NCBI GenBank assembly: GCA_024279915.1
Contig: JAJRRB010000031.1
Location: 1-64,000 of the forward strand
Reading direction: 5' to 3'
Source: Deltaproteobacteria bacterium
GTDB lineage: Bacteria > Desulfobacterota > Desulfuromonadia > Desulfuromonadales > BM103
Length of the DNA stretch: 64,000 nt
The notes under the pieces are model-generated. The model searched no databases, was not told the DNA's origin, and saw nothing but the letters and a program-made list of their open reading frames with translations. Below, piece by piece: positions 36,653 to 46,590 of the stretch; position 1 is the stretch's first letter, and the number at the start of each line of letters is the position of its first letter. Made by a program: the position numbers and the translations under genes.

Positions 36653-39053
36653 TGAGCGATTTTCGTAAAGCGATTACTGAACGAATACTGATGCTTGACG
36701 GTGCCATGGGCACTTTACTCCAGGAACGAGGATTAGCACCGGGCGGCTGTCCTGAAGAGATGAATCGGACCGCACCGGATGCCGTGGTCAGTATTCACAC
36801 TGAATATGCTGCGGCCGGTGCCGATATCCTGATTGCCAACAGCTTTGGTGGTAATCGTACCAAACTTGCTCATTACGGGTTGGAAACCGCAGTTAATGAA
36901 TTGAATAGCCGTGCCGTTGAATTGGTACATAAGGCCGCTGGCGACCAGACTTTTGTCGGCGCTTGTGTCGGTCCCACCGGGCGCTTTGTCGAGCCGGTTG
37001 GTGATGCCTCCTTTGCTGAGATGGTCGATATCTTTGCCGAGCAAATCACCGCTCTGGCTGGCGCGGGAGCTGACCTGATCTCTTTTGAGACTTTTCTTGA
37101 TATCCGTGAACTGCGCGCTGGTATTATCGCCTGTCGCGACGTTTGCGATCTGCCAATCATGGCCCAGATGACCTTTGATGACGCTGGCCGTACCGTCCTC
37201 GGAACTCCGCCAGATGCTGCCGCAGTCACTCTTGATGCCTTACAGATTGATGTGATTGGCGCCAACTGCGGGCTCGGTATCGATGGCATCCATGATGTTC
37301 TCGCCCAGATGCGTCAGGTGACATCCCGGCCGTTGATTGCTCAGGCCAACGCTGGTTTGCCGATTCTCAAGGACGGTCAGACTATCTTCCCGGGGACTCC
37401 GGAGGAGATGATTGCTTACCATGAACGCCTGATCGCCCTCGGCGTGCGGGTCATTGGCGGCTGCTGTGGTACAACTCCAAACCATATCCGCGCCATGCGC
37501 GTAGCGCTTGGCAACTTCTCCCATGATTGGACTCCCCCAGCCAGGCGTACTTTTCTCTCCAGCCGCAGCGCTGTCGCCGAGTTCGGTGGTGAAGCCCCCT
37601 GCGCCTTGATCGGCGAACGCATTAACCCCACCGGTAAGAAGGGTTTTACGGCAGAACTGCTTGCTGGCAAGACCGCTTATATTCGTCGCGAAGCAACCGC
37701 CCAGCTCGCTGCCGGAGCACACCTGCTTGATGTCAACTGCGGGGCTCCCGGTGTTGACGAGGCTGTAGCTATGGAGCGAGCTGTCTACGCCATCACGAGC
37801 GCTTGTACAGCGCCTCTGGTGCTTGACACTTCAGACCCCGAAGCTCTTGAACGAGCACTACAGGCAGCCGACGGCAAGGTCCTGATCAATTCGGTTAACG
37901 GGGAAGCCAAAAGCCTTGAAAGAGTTCTGCCCCTTGCCCGTCGCTACGGCGCCGCACTGATTGGTCTGACTCTCGATGAAAAGGCATCCCGGAAACGGCA
38001 GAAGGCCGGGTTGAAATTGCCCAACGCATCCTTGATGCTGCGCTTGCCATCGGCTTGCCGAAACAGGACCTGGTGATCGATTGTCTGACCTTGACCGTCT
38101 CTGCCGAGCAAAAGCGCGCACTTGAAACTTTACGTGCCCTACGCCTGGTCCGCGACGAACTCGGCCTCTCTACAGCACTTGGTGTGAGCAATATCTCCTT
38201 CGGTTTGCCGTCCCGCCCGGTGCTCTCTTCGGTCTTTTTTGCCATGGCGCTGGAAGCTGGCCTCAAGGTCGCCATCATCAATCCGAAAGATGAGAAGATG
38301 ATGGACGCTTATCGCTCAGCGCTGGTTCTGCTCTGCGAGGATGTGCGGGCCGAAGCTTACATCGGCCACTATGCCGGACAGGCCGCGGTTGCTGCCCCTG
38401 TTGCTGGAGAGGATGAGTCCACTCAAGATATTCGCCAACGGCTCGCAGCAGCCATTGTCGGTGGTGACAGCGAAGGGATTGTGGCGCTGGTTCAGGATGC
38501 TCTGCAGGAAGGCCTGGATGTCATGGCGATCAGCAATGAGGGACTGCTGCCCGGGCTCGAAGAGGTCGGCCGGCGCTTTGCTGACAATCGCATCTTTCTG
38601 CCCCAGGTTATGCGCTCTGCTGAGACCATGCAAAGCGCGTTTGCTTACATCAAGGAAAACTTTGCCGGTGAGAGCGGTCCATCTCTCGGCCGCATTCTTA
38701 TGGCCACGGTAGAAGGAGACATCCACGATATTGGCAAAAATATCGTTTGTACATTACTGGAGAACCATGGTTTCGAGGTGATCGATCTCGGTAAAAATGT
38801 TTCTGCAGCCAGGATTCTTGAAGTGGCGCTGGATAAGAGCGTTGATGCCGTCGGTCTTTCCGCCTTGATGACCACTACCCTGCAACAGATGAATGTGACC
38901 TTGGACAAACTCAGGGACGCCGGGATCAAGGTCTTTACCATGGTTGGCGGCGCCGTCGTCACTCAGGACTATGCTGACAGCATCGGTGCCGACATTTATG
39001 CCAAAGATGCTCTTGAGGCTGTGGCTAAGGTCAAGGCAGCACTAGGGCACTGA
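36652..39053 (+). pseudogene. metH: Cobalamin-dependent methionine synthase, short form, frameshifted
   Basis: The reconstructed protein of about 800 residues has three MetH modules. First comes a homocysteine-binding barrel (LDGAMGTLLQERG, zinc Cys in IGANCG and GGCCGTTP), then a pterin-binding barrel (LIGERINPTGKKGF, LLDVNCGAPG), and a cobalamin cap and B12-binding domain with DIHDIGKNI supplying the lower His ligand. The C-terminal reactivation domain is absent, as in other delta-proteobacterial MetH. Near 37981 the frame shifts by one base: adding a G to the GG in AAAAGGCATCC restores GIPETAEGRVEIAQ. The two parts overlap and the second has no own start signal, so an indel error or recent mutation is likely. 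Confidence 0.85.
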
Positions 39054-39108
39054 ATTGGCTGACTTGCGCTGGCTTTTTGCTTGTGTCACAATGTCAGGGT
39101 TAAAGGCT

Positions 39109-39230
39109 AAAAGCGTAACGCAAAGGCGCAAAGAGAGCAAAGAACGCAAAGAGAATCAAAAGCTTTTTGAAGGGTTTTAAAACCATTTCTTTTAGTGGTT
39201 TTCTTAGTGTCATTGCGTTACGCTTTGTGC
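39109..39230. repeat. Imperfect inverted repeat of the AACGCAAAGGCG family
   Basis: The left arm AAAAGCGTAACGCAAAGGCG is followed by further GCAAAGA repeats. The right arm CATTGCGTTACGCTTT is its inverted partner after an AT-rich centre. A third copy of the family seen at 18841 and 33689. Confidence 0.7.
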
Positions 39231-39283
39231 TTTATGTTAGCGGTCTTGATTCATTTTCAGATGAGAACGGAGAACTAGAGTAG

Positions 39284-39889
39284 ATGGTCGTCGGCTTTAA
39301 TCATAATTTTCGTTACAAGGGTGAGGTCTACCACATTCAAACCGAGGATAGTGGGGTGAAGAGCCCCAACATCGTTACCCTGCTTTATCAGGGCGGGACG
39401 ATCCTCGCTTCGAAGAAAACCTCCTATGCTGACATCGCCAAGGTCGACAACCTGGATCAGGTTGTCGAGGAATTGATGAAAGAGCAGCATAAGGAAATGT
39501 TGCGTAGCCTCAAGGCCGGAGAGTTCGATGCAGTGATCGAGCGTTTCCAGTCGGGCAGGAAAGTGACTCCGCAAGCCTCCAAAGACGAGAAGGCCAGTGT
39601 TCCTCCGATTGCAGCGAAACCGGCTGTACCAGAACCAGTCGTTCCGGAACCCGTCGTTGCAAAACCTGTTATTCAAAAGCCTGCGGTGGCCGCTGCCGTT
39701 GTTACTGATCCGGTAGTGACCGCACCTGCATCAGTTCCACCTGTTGCAACTCCTGTCGCACCGAAGCCTGAGCCACAAGATGTGCCCGCCTCACCGCCAC
39801 CTGCTGCGGCAGCGAAGCCGACTGCTTCAGCCATCGAACTCAGTCTGGATGAAGTGATCCTCTCTTATCTGATGGGGGATGATAAGTAG
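39284..39889 (+). CDS. Protein with a conserved N-terminal domain and a Pro/Ala/Val-rich tail
   Basis: The 201-residue product begins with a compact domain (about 1-100) reading VGFNHNFRYKGEVYHIQTEDSG, NIVTLLYQGGTIL and an ADIAKVDNL helix. A long tail follows, rich in Pro, Val and Ala (PEPVVPEPVVAKP-like repeats). It ends with the acidic IELSLDEVILSYLMGDD. No signal peptide is visible, so it is likely cytoplasmic. I do not recognise a named family. The end overlaps the region before the pseudopilin-like gene; the two are probably in one operon with the kinase/regulator pair. Confidence 0.6.
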   Translation: MVVGFNHNFRYKGEVYHIQTEDSGVKSPNIVTLLYQGGTILASKKTSYADIAKVDNLDQVVEELMKEQHKEMLRSLKAGEFDAVIERFQSGRKVTPQASKDEKASVPPIAAKPAVPEPVVPEPVVAKPVIQKPAVAAAVVTDPVVTAPASVPPVATPVAPKPEPQDVPASPPPAAAAKPTASAIELSLDEVILSYLMGDDK

Positions 39890-39923
39890 GGGCGAGGCTG
39901 TAAAGCTGGGTTCCGGAATAGCA

Positions 39924-40487
39924 ATGATCTTGAGATCTTCACAGATAGGTCCGCTTAGATCTTCACAGGCGGGTCAACGCGGTGCCATTCTTCTCTTGCT
40001 TCTGGTCATGGTCTCGGTACTGGGACTGGCTGCCAGTATGGCCGGTCAGTCCTGGCGCAGCACCATGCAACAAGCTCGGGAGGCTGAGTTGCTCTTTCGC
40101 GGTCAGCAGTATCAGCAGGCTGTTGCCAGTTACTACGCGGTCAAGCATGGCCCACAACAGATGCTCCCAGCTAAACTGGAACATCTGCTGCGCGACCCGC
40201 GTTTCCCGAGTGTGGTCAGGCATCTGCGCAAACTCTATAACGATCCCATGACCGGTGAAGACTGGGAACTGGTAACCGACCCTGCAGAGCGGATTATTGG
40301 CGTGCGCAGCAGCAGTGATCTGGAGCCTTTCCGCAAGGACGGTTTTCCCAAGTCGCTGGATAAGCTGCGCGGCAAGACTTCTTACCAGGAATGGGAGTTC
40401 GTCTTTGCGCCGTCAAAAAAGCAGTCACAGAAGCGGACGACTCAAAACCCTTTCGCCAGACCTGGGACGGAGAGCGCGAAGCCATAA
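39924..40487 (+). CDS. Type II secretion/pilus pseudopilin-like protein
   Basis: The 187-residue product has a short basic leader ending QAGQRGA and then a long hydrophobic helix (ILLLLLVMVSVLGLAASMAG), as in pseudopilins, followed by a helical and polar domain with EAELLFRGQQYQQAVASYY. The usual Glu at position 5 of the mature helix is missing, as in some minor pseudopilins. I placed the start at the ATG 39924 because the earlier one at 39879 has no proper spacing; the choice is not certain. It overlaps no pilus machinery here, so a type II secretion or minor pilin role is inferred. Confidence 0.65.
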   Translation: MILRSSQIGPLRSSQAGQRGAILLLLLVMVSVLGLAASMAGQSWRSTMQQAREAELLFRGQQYQQAVASYYAVKHGPQQMLPAKLEHLLRDPRFPSVVRHLRKLYNDPMTGEDWELVTDPAERIIGVRSSSDLEPFRKDGFPKSLDKLRGKTSYQEWEFVFAPSKKQSQKRTTQNPFARPGTESAKP

Positions 40488-40501
40488 AGCAACGGAGCAC
40501 G

Positions 40502-41992
40502 ATGTTTTTTAAAAGCCTGATCGGCCGGATCGTCATACTCTCCTTTCTACTCTTCCTTGTCGCTATCGGTAGTGTGACGCTCTTTCACATTCGTCGCGAG
40601 CATACCCATATCACCCGCACCAGCTTACGTACTGCTGATCTGATGATGTCAGTCATCGAACGATCCATCAGCAGCTCTATGAGTACAGGTAATACCCGTG
40701 ATGTGCAGACGATCCTGGAAATGGTCGGCAGTGATCCTCGTCTGGCTGGCGTGCGCATCTTTCACCCCGATGGGCGTGTTCTCAAATCGTCTGAACCACA
40801 CGAGATAGGCCGTCGAGTCGATCCTCATGGTCTGGCAACCTTCCTGCAAGGGCAAGGGCATGATATCTTTCGTGGCCCAACTGGCGAGGAGGTCATAGGG
40901 GTCGTCAAGCCGATCTATTCTGAACGGCGTTGCACACCGTGCCATGGTGCCGGGCGGCGTGTGATTGGTGTTTTGAATCTCGACCTCTCGCTTTCCGAGA
41001 TGGAGGCCCAGTTGCTGGAGACATCACAACTTTTCGGTCTAACCATGCTGGTGATGGTTTTACTCTTGACCGGGGGGATTTCGCTGATTTTCCATCGTTT
41101 CGTACGCCAGCCATTACAGACCATCTCAGCCCGAATGGCGCAGGTGGAGGAGGGTGATCTGACCGTTACGCTTGAACCGCAGAGTGATGATGAGGTCGGT
41201 CGCCTGATGGTCAGCTTTAACTCGATGGTTGATCGCCTGCGCGAAGCCAATGACGAGCTCCAGTCATGTCACTACCAGCAGATGGAACGGGTTGATCGTC
41301 TGGCTTCTGTTGGTGAAATGTCGGCAGGCATTGCTCATGAAATTAAAAATCCTCTGGCTGCGATCAGCGGTGCCGTTACGGTACTCGCCGACGATTTTAC
41401 CGAAGATGACCCGCGTCGCGAAGTCATCAACAAGGTTCTTGAGCAGATCGCCAGACTCGACAAGGCAGCAACCGACCTGCTCTTTTTTGGCCGTCCCGGC
41501 AAGCCGAGTTTCGACTATGTTGACACCAATGATCTGCTCAACAAGACGATGTTTTTCATCAGTCAGCACCCTGAAGCAAGAAATATTCATCAAAGTAAGG
41601 AGTTTACGCGTAATTTGCCGCCGGTTTGGGCTGACGGCAAGCAGTTGCAACAGGTATTTTTTAACATTATCATTAATGCCATACAGGCGATGAACGATGG
41701 TGGTACTTTACTGTTGCAGACGGATCTTGTCGAAGAGCAGGGTAGAGATGTTGTCCGGGTTCTGATCGGTGACTCAGGAGCGGGTATCAAACCGGAAGAT
41801 CTGGAGATGATCTTTACGCCGTTTTTTACCACCAAAACACAAGGGACTGGTCTCGGTCTGGCGATCTGTCGTCAGCTGATGGAGCAACAGGATGGAACTC
41901 TCACGATCAGTAGTCGCTTTGGCGAGGGAACCCGTGTCGTTATTAACTTGCCAGTCAGCACCGATGCTGTGCCGAATATGAACGAGGAATAA
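40502..41992 (+). CDS. NtrB-like sensor histidine kinase with a heme-binding motif in its sensor domain
   Basis: The 496-residue product has an inner-membrane helix (residues 8-29) and a periplasmic sensor of about 145 residues with a CTPCH heme c motif at residues 144-148. A second helix (176-198), a HAMP domain, a HisKA domain with GIAHEIKNPLAA and an HATPase with FFNIIINAIQAMN, GDSGAGI and GTGLGLAIC follow. Sensors with covalent heme are known from Geobacter and can respond to redox state or small ligands such as NO. CGGAG precedes the ATG at 40502. The sigma-54 activator follows after one base, so this is a two-component pair. Confidence 0.88.
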   Translation: MFFKSLIGRIVILSFLLFLVAIGSVTLFHIRREHTHITRTSLRTADLMMSVIERSISSSMSTGNTRDVQTILEMVGSDPRLAGVRIFHPDGRVLKSSEPHEIGRRVDPHGLATFLQGQGHDIFRGPTGEEVIGVVKPIYSERRCTPCHGAGRRVIGVLNLDLSLSEMEAQLLETSQLFGLTMLVMVLLLTGGISLIFHRFVRQPLQTISARMAQVEEGDLTVTLEPQSDDEVGRLMVSFNSMVDRLREANDELQSCHYQQMERVDRLASVGEMSAGIAHEIKNPLAAISGAVTVLADDFTEDDPRREVINKVLEQIARLDKAATDLLFFGRPGKPSFDYVDTNDLLNKTMFFISQHPEARNIHQSKEFTRNLPPVWADGKQLQQVFFNIIINAIQAMNDGGTLLLQTDLVEEQGRDVVRVLIGDSGAGIKPEDLEMIFTPFFTTKTQGTGLGLAICRQLMEQQDGTLTISSRFGEGTRVVINLPVSTDAVPNMNEE

Positions 41993-41993
41993 A

Positions 41994-43367
41994 GTGCGTA
42001 ATACGAGAATATTAGTCGTTGACGATGAACACCTGATTCGCTGGTCGCTTGAATAATCGCTGAAAAAGCAGGGCTACGAGGTTACGACCGCCGCCAGTGG
42101 TGAGGATGCACTCAAGCAGGTGCAGGAAGATTCTCCTGAGTTGATGCTGCTCGACATTCAGCTGCCTGGTATGGATGGATTGGAGGTCCTGGAAAAGGTC
42201 AAAGAGATTGATAGCGAGATCATTGTCGTTATGGTGACCGCCCTCGGCGTACTGGAGACGGCTGTCAAAGCCATGCGCCTCGGTGCTCATGACTATATCA
42301 ACAAGCCGTTTAATCTTGACGAATTGTCGATTATTGTCAAAAAGGCACTTGAAACCCGCCAATTACGCAAGGAAGTTGCCCACCTGCGTTCTACCCAGGA
42401 GAGCAAGTTCGGTATTGATAATATCATCGGTAGTAGTCGCCAGATGCAGCAGGTCCTTGACATGGTGCGCAAGGTTGCCAAGAGTGATGCCAGCACGGTT
42501 CTGATCCAGGGTGAGAGCGGTACCGGCAAAGAGTTGATCGCCAGGGCCATTCATATGGAGAGTGCCCGTTGCGACAAACCTTTTATGGCAATCAACTGTG
42601 CCGCTGTTCCAGAGACTCTTCTCGAAAGCGAGCTGATGGGGCATGAGAAAGGTGCTTTCACCGATGCCAAGAGCCAGAAGCGAGGTATGTTTGAGGTTTC
42701 CGATGGTGGCACCCTGTTTCTCGATGAAATAGGCGACATGGAGATGGGCATGCAGGCCAAGTTGTTGCGTGTCCTCGAAGAGCGGACCTTTCGCCGGGTC
42801 GGTGGTACCAAGGAGATTCCCTTCGATGTCCGCATCGTCTCTGCGACAAATCAGGAGCTTCTCAAAAAGATAGAGGAAAAAACCTTCCGTAACGATCTTT
42901 ATTATCGTCTGCAAGTCATACCGATCTACCTGCCGGCACTGCGTGAGCGGCCTGAAGATATCATGCCACTGGTCGAGTTTTTTATCCGCCACTATAATAA
43001 AGAGTTCGGCAAAAGCGTTGCCGGTGTCTCCAAAATGGCCCGGAAATTTCTCGAAGAATACGAGTGGCCAGGCAATGTTCGTGAACTGCGTAATATTATT
43101 GAGCGGGCGATTATCCTTGAGAATGAAGAGACCCTTATGCTCGAACACCTCCCTCGAGAGTTGATTTCGAAGACCGGTGATATTGCATCGGGGCCGATGA
43201 ATCTACGCATTCCGCCAGAAGGCATTGACATCGAGGATGTTGAACGGGAACTGATTCGTCAGTCTCTGGAAATTGCTGAAGGTAATCAGTCGAAAGCGGC
43301 CAAAAAGCTCAACCTCGGTATCGATGCCTTTCGTTATCGGATGAAGAAATTCGGGTTTTTAGGATAA
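41994..43367 (+). pseudogene. NtrC-family sigma-54-dependent response regulator, interrupted by an in-frame TAA
   Basis: A GTG at 41994 opens a receiver domain (ILVVDDEHLIRWSLE). TAA at 42054-42056 follows codon 20, and the same frame resumes at once with SLKKQGYEV, MLLDIQLPGMDG with the phospho-acceptor Asp, and KPFNLDEL. Beyond are the AAA+ domain with GESGTGKE, GAFTDA in the sigma-54 contact loop (Gly to Asp at the usual GAFTGA), GGTLFLDEIGDM and the C-terminal Fis-type helix-turn-helix (NQSKAAKKLNLGIDAFRYR). One substitution from CAA or GAA would restore the gene. If the stop is genuine, only internal restarts could yield a regulator lacking its receiver start. Confidence 0.85.
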
Positions 43368-43693
43368 TCCCCCCCCCCTCAATCCCCCCTGTTTTACAGG
43401 GGGGAAGCGAGTACAACGAGCAGGGGGGTGCTCTTGATAGTTTGAGTTCAATGCGCTGAATAGCAACTAAACAACAACGGTGGGCAAGACCCACTCTACT
43501 ATACCCCAGATCCAGCCCCCAGTTCTCCTGTCCATCCCCCCTCAAAAGAACGAAATCAAACTTGGTATTAAGGTTGCAGTAACAAGCCACCGAACATAGC
43601 TTTAGCTGTGACAGATATTTGTCTTAAGGTATCTTAACTACTTAGTAAACATGGGTTTAATCCAGACCTCGTAGTACTGCAGGAGGCATAATA
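43368..43693. other. Intergenic stretch with a poly-C/poly-G hairpin
   Basis: Starts with C8 and AATCCCCCCT, then a perfect CCCCCCTGT/ACAGGGGGG hairpin at 43384-43404. Further CCCCCC and GGGGGG runs near 43421 and 43536 suggest a dispersed repeat. The remainder is a promoter-like AT-rich run ahead of the gene at 43694, with GCAGGAGGC as ribosome binding site. I see no gene here. Confidence 0.5.
43384..43404. terminator. CCCCCCTGT/ACAGGGGGG hairpin
   Basis: A perfect nine-base stem around TTT, 17 bases after the regulator stop; it could end transcription, although no T run follows. Confidence 0.45.
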
Positions 43694-46543
43694 ATGAAAC
43701 GACCTTACTCGATATCCCGCCTTATCACAGTGATATCACTGTTGCTTGGTGTTATATGGCTCAGTCCGGCTTTTGCCGTCGATGCGCCTACCTTTACCTC
43801 GCTGGGGCAAATTACATCTGGGGCATTACGCGTACCAGGTGCAATGGATCTGGATGTAGCTGGCAACCTGTATGTGGCAGATGCCCGCGGCGGTGCGGTG
43901 CACAAATTCAGCCCTTACGGTTCTTTACTTTCTAGTTTCAAGTTGAATGCCTCTGGACGCGGTATTGCGGTGCCTCCTGATGGTTCCCGCCTGTATGTTT
44001 CACGTGAGCAGTCGGTTCTGATCGTCAACGCGGTCAGCGGTGCCGAACTCGGTGCCCTTGTTGGTGGCTCAGGCTTTGGTACCGCCGGTGATATTGACCT
44101 TGACGCTTTCGGTAACGTCTTTGTTGCTGATGTTGGTAAAATGCTGATTAATGTCTACGATGCGTCTGGTCAGTACCGGAGCAGTTTTGGGGAGGTTGGT
44201 GAGGGTGCAGATCAGTTCATGCAGATTAGTGGTATGTCGATTAACTCGTCTGGTCAGGTTGTCGTTGCTGATGCGTCAACTTTAAATGGTAAAATTCATG
44301 TATTTTCTGTTGACAATGATTTGAGTGCGACTGAAATTGCAGCCTATCCCAAGCAAAGCGCGGCAAACTTTGGCTCTCCTCCTATGTCGTCGCCCAAGGG
44401 TATGGCTTTTGATGGGCAAGGCAGGGGCTATTTTCTTGACTTCAAGACAACCCAGGTTCGCGTCACCGGCACAGGTTTTGATTTCCTTGGCTCCTACACT
44501 GAGGCCGGTTATGGTGCTGGCCAATTGAATAATGTTATCAACGTGGTTTTTGATGACACCAACAATCGCCTGTTCGTCGGTTGTGACACCGGTCGTATCG
44601 TGATCCTGGGTGTTGACAGCGGACAGAATCCGGTGAAGATTAATCACGCTCCGACTGACCCGATCCAGCAGAGCCCGGTTGCGGGAAGTGAAGTTGCTTC
44701 AAGCACTCCTTCTCTGGTCATAAATAATTCCACGGACTCAGATGGCGACGCTTTAACCTACACTGTCGTTGTCACGCAGACTGATGAACTTTTATTTGAA
44801 GACGATGAGATTGTCTTCCAGGTAGAGGTGCCAGCAGAGGTGGGCGATATAACAACCGTTCTTGTCGATGTGGAGTTACTGGAAAACGCAGCTTTCTCAT
44901 GGACCATGCAGGCGACTGACGGGGAAAAATCCTCTGCCGTGAGTAGTGCAGACTTTGTTGTTAACGCTGTAGAAGATGCTCCTTCAACTCCGGAATTAAA
45001 CACGCCGGCAAATGGTGAATCAATCGACGGTGAGGGCATGCTCTCCTGGAGTGAGTCCACTGATCCTGATCCTAACGACAGCAATATCTCCTATCAAATC
45101 GAGATCGCTCTTGATGAAGAGTTCGCTCAGGTTGTTGCTGGGGAATTGCTCACGGGTGCTTCTCTGCCGCTTGGCTCTTTCGCCACTTACGGCGATTTTG
45201 TCGATGGCGATAATTACTTCTGGCGCGTTACTGCCCAGGATGAAACGCCTATGATGTCGGTACCGAGTGATGCTGGCCAGTTTGTTTATGACACGACTGC
45301 TCTAACCATCTCTGCCAATATGCCTGACGCTGTAGTCTCCTTCTCAGGTAATCATGCTTACGCTGGTCAGACGATGGGTACTGCCCCGCTTGAACTGCGT
45401 GATTTCACCCCTGGCACCCTGTCGGTGGTTGTCGAACGGGATGGTTTCGAGCCATTTGTTACTCAAGTTACATTGAACAATGGTGAGAATGTTGATCTTT
45501 ACGCTGAGCTCGTCCCTGCTATGGTCGTTATGAAACTGAGCCCCGGTAGAAAAAGCATAAACGGTCGTTCCGGTCTCTTTGTAAGTGGTGCAGCGGTTCC
45601 ATTCCTGGTCGATTTTGATAACGATCAGGATCTCGATATGCTGGTTGGTGACGGCTCCGGCCAGATTACCCTCTTTACTAATATGCAGTTGACCGGTCGT
45701 AATCGACTCAAATTCGACAATGGTGTTTCTTTGGGTCTCTCGGTTATGCCGAGTGCAATTCCTTTTGTTGCAGACTGGAACAATGATGGCCGCAAAGATC
45801 TGATCGTCGGCCAGGCTGACGGTTCTGTGAAGCTCTTTGTTAATGTTGGCCAGGAAGCAGCTCCTGTTTTTGCTACAGGAACTGATTTGCAGACGGTCAA
45901 TGGTGCCCTTGCTGCTGGCAGCAACGCTGCTCCGGCAGTGGTTGATTATGACGGTAATGGCGCTAAGGACTTGCTGGTCGGCAACGCCTCTGGTGAGGTG
46001 CTCGTCTTCCTGAATCAGGGTACTGATGCTGTTCCTCTCTTGTCTGCTCCGTTTACTGCTTTGCAGGTCGACGGTGCTGCAGTTCCTTTCCCGGTTGATT
46101 GGGATGCCGATGGCCAGAAAGAGTTGATTGTGACTGCTAATGGTGCTGTGACTATTTATTCTAAAATTGGTGGCGATTATCAGGTTGTTAACCAGTTCAA
46201 CAACAGGAAAGCTGGTTTCTCTGGCGCTTTCCCAATTGCTCTTGACGGTTCAGGCAAGCAGTTGCTGGTCGGTAAGAACGACGGACAATTGGTCTACCTC
46301 ACTGGCAACAGCAATCAGCCTGTAGCTAACTTCCATCTTGCATTGCAGGACAAGATCGATGAACTCGGTGGTCTCGTCGCTGACGAAGATCCAGAACTGC
46401 TGACAGATGTCTCGGTGCTTATCGTACTGATCGAATCTGGCGACTATGTGGCTGCAGAACTTGCCGCAAATGATATCGCTCTCCGTTTGCCAGCAGGTGC
46501 TGCACAAGTCTCCGCAATCGAGTTGGCTAATCTCTGCAACTAA
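43694..46543 (+). CDS. Large secreted NHL/Ig-like/PEGA/VCBS-type protein
   Basis: The 949-residue product has a signal peptide (cleavage near SPAFA). Next comes an NHL-type six-bladed beta-propeller (about 40-300; GAMDLDVAGNLYVADARGGAV, DIDLDAFGNVFVADVG, GMAFDGQGRGYFLD), two Ig/fibronectin-like domains (about 310-530), a PEGA domain (about 537-610; APLELRDFTPGTLSVVVERDG) and FG-GAP/VCBS-type calcium-binding repeats (about 630-880; DFDNDQDLDMLVGDGSGQI, DWNNDGRKDLIVGQADGSV). It has no heme sites. Such proteins accompany surface cytochromes in Geobacter relatives and may scaffold them. Only 47 bases separate it from the tetraheme cytochrome gene, so an operon with the two following genes is likely. 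Confidence 0.85.
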   Translation: MKRPYSISRLITVISLLLGVIWLSPAFAVDAPTFTSLGQITSGALRVPGAMDLDVAGNLYVADARGGAVHKFSPYGSLLSSFKLNASGRGIAVPPDGSRLYVSREQSVLIVNAVSGAELGALVGGSGFGTAGDIDLDAFGNVFVADVGKMLINVYDASGQYRSSFGEVGEGADQFMQISGMSINSSGQVVVADASTLNGKIHVFSVDNDLSATEIAAYPKQSAANFGSPPMSSPKGMAFDGQGRGYFLDFKTTQVRVTGTGFDFLGSYTEAGYGAGQLNNVINVVFDDTNNRLFVGCDTGRIVILGVDSGQNPVKINHAPTDPIQQSPVAGSEVASSTPSLVINNSTDSDGDALTYTVVVTQTDELLFEDDEIVFQVEVPAEVGDITTVLVDVELLENAAFSWTMQATDGEKSSAVSSADFVVNAVEDAPSTPELNTPANGESIDGEGMLSWSESTDPDPNDSNISYQIEIALDEEFAQVVAGELLTGASLPLGSFATYGDFVDGDNYFWRVTAQDETPMMSVPSDAGQFVYDTTALTISANMPDAVVSFSGNHAYAGQTMGTAPLELRDFTPGTLSVVVERDGFEPFVTQVTLNNGENVDLYAELVPAMVVMKLSPGRKSINGRSGLFVSGAAVPFLVDFDNDQDLDMLVGDGSGQITLFTNMQLTGRNRLKFDNGVSLGLSVMPSAIPFVADWNNDGRKDLIVGQADGSVKLFVNVGQEAAPVFATGTDLQTVNGALAAGSNAAPAVVDYDGNGAKDLLVGNASGEVLVFLNQGTDAVPLLSAPFTALQVDGAAVPFPVDWDADGQKELIVTANGAVTIYSKIGGDYQVVNQFNNRKAGFSGAFPIALDGSGKQLLVGKNDGQLVYLTGNSNQPVANFHLALQDKIDELGGLVADEDPELLTDVSVLIVLIESGDYVAAELAANDIALRLPAGAAQVSAIELANLCN

Positions 46544-46590
46544 TCACCACGCTCTTTGTGTGCATGTAACCGTTAGATAAGGATTTTGGA

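Noticed and set aside
1755-42056. Reassigned stop codons (TAA/TAG read as an amino acid)
   Set aside because: Many clearly intact genes in the window end at TAA or TAG (for example the P460-type cytochrome and nrdD), and the broken genes also include frameshifts, so sequence error is more likely.
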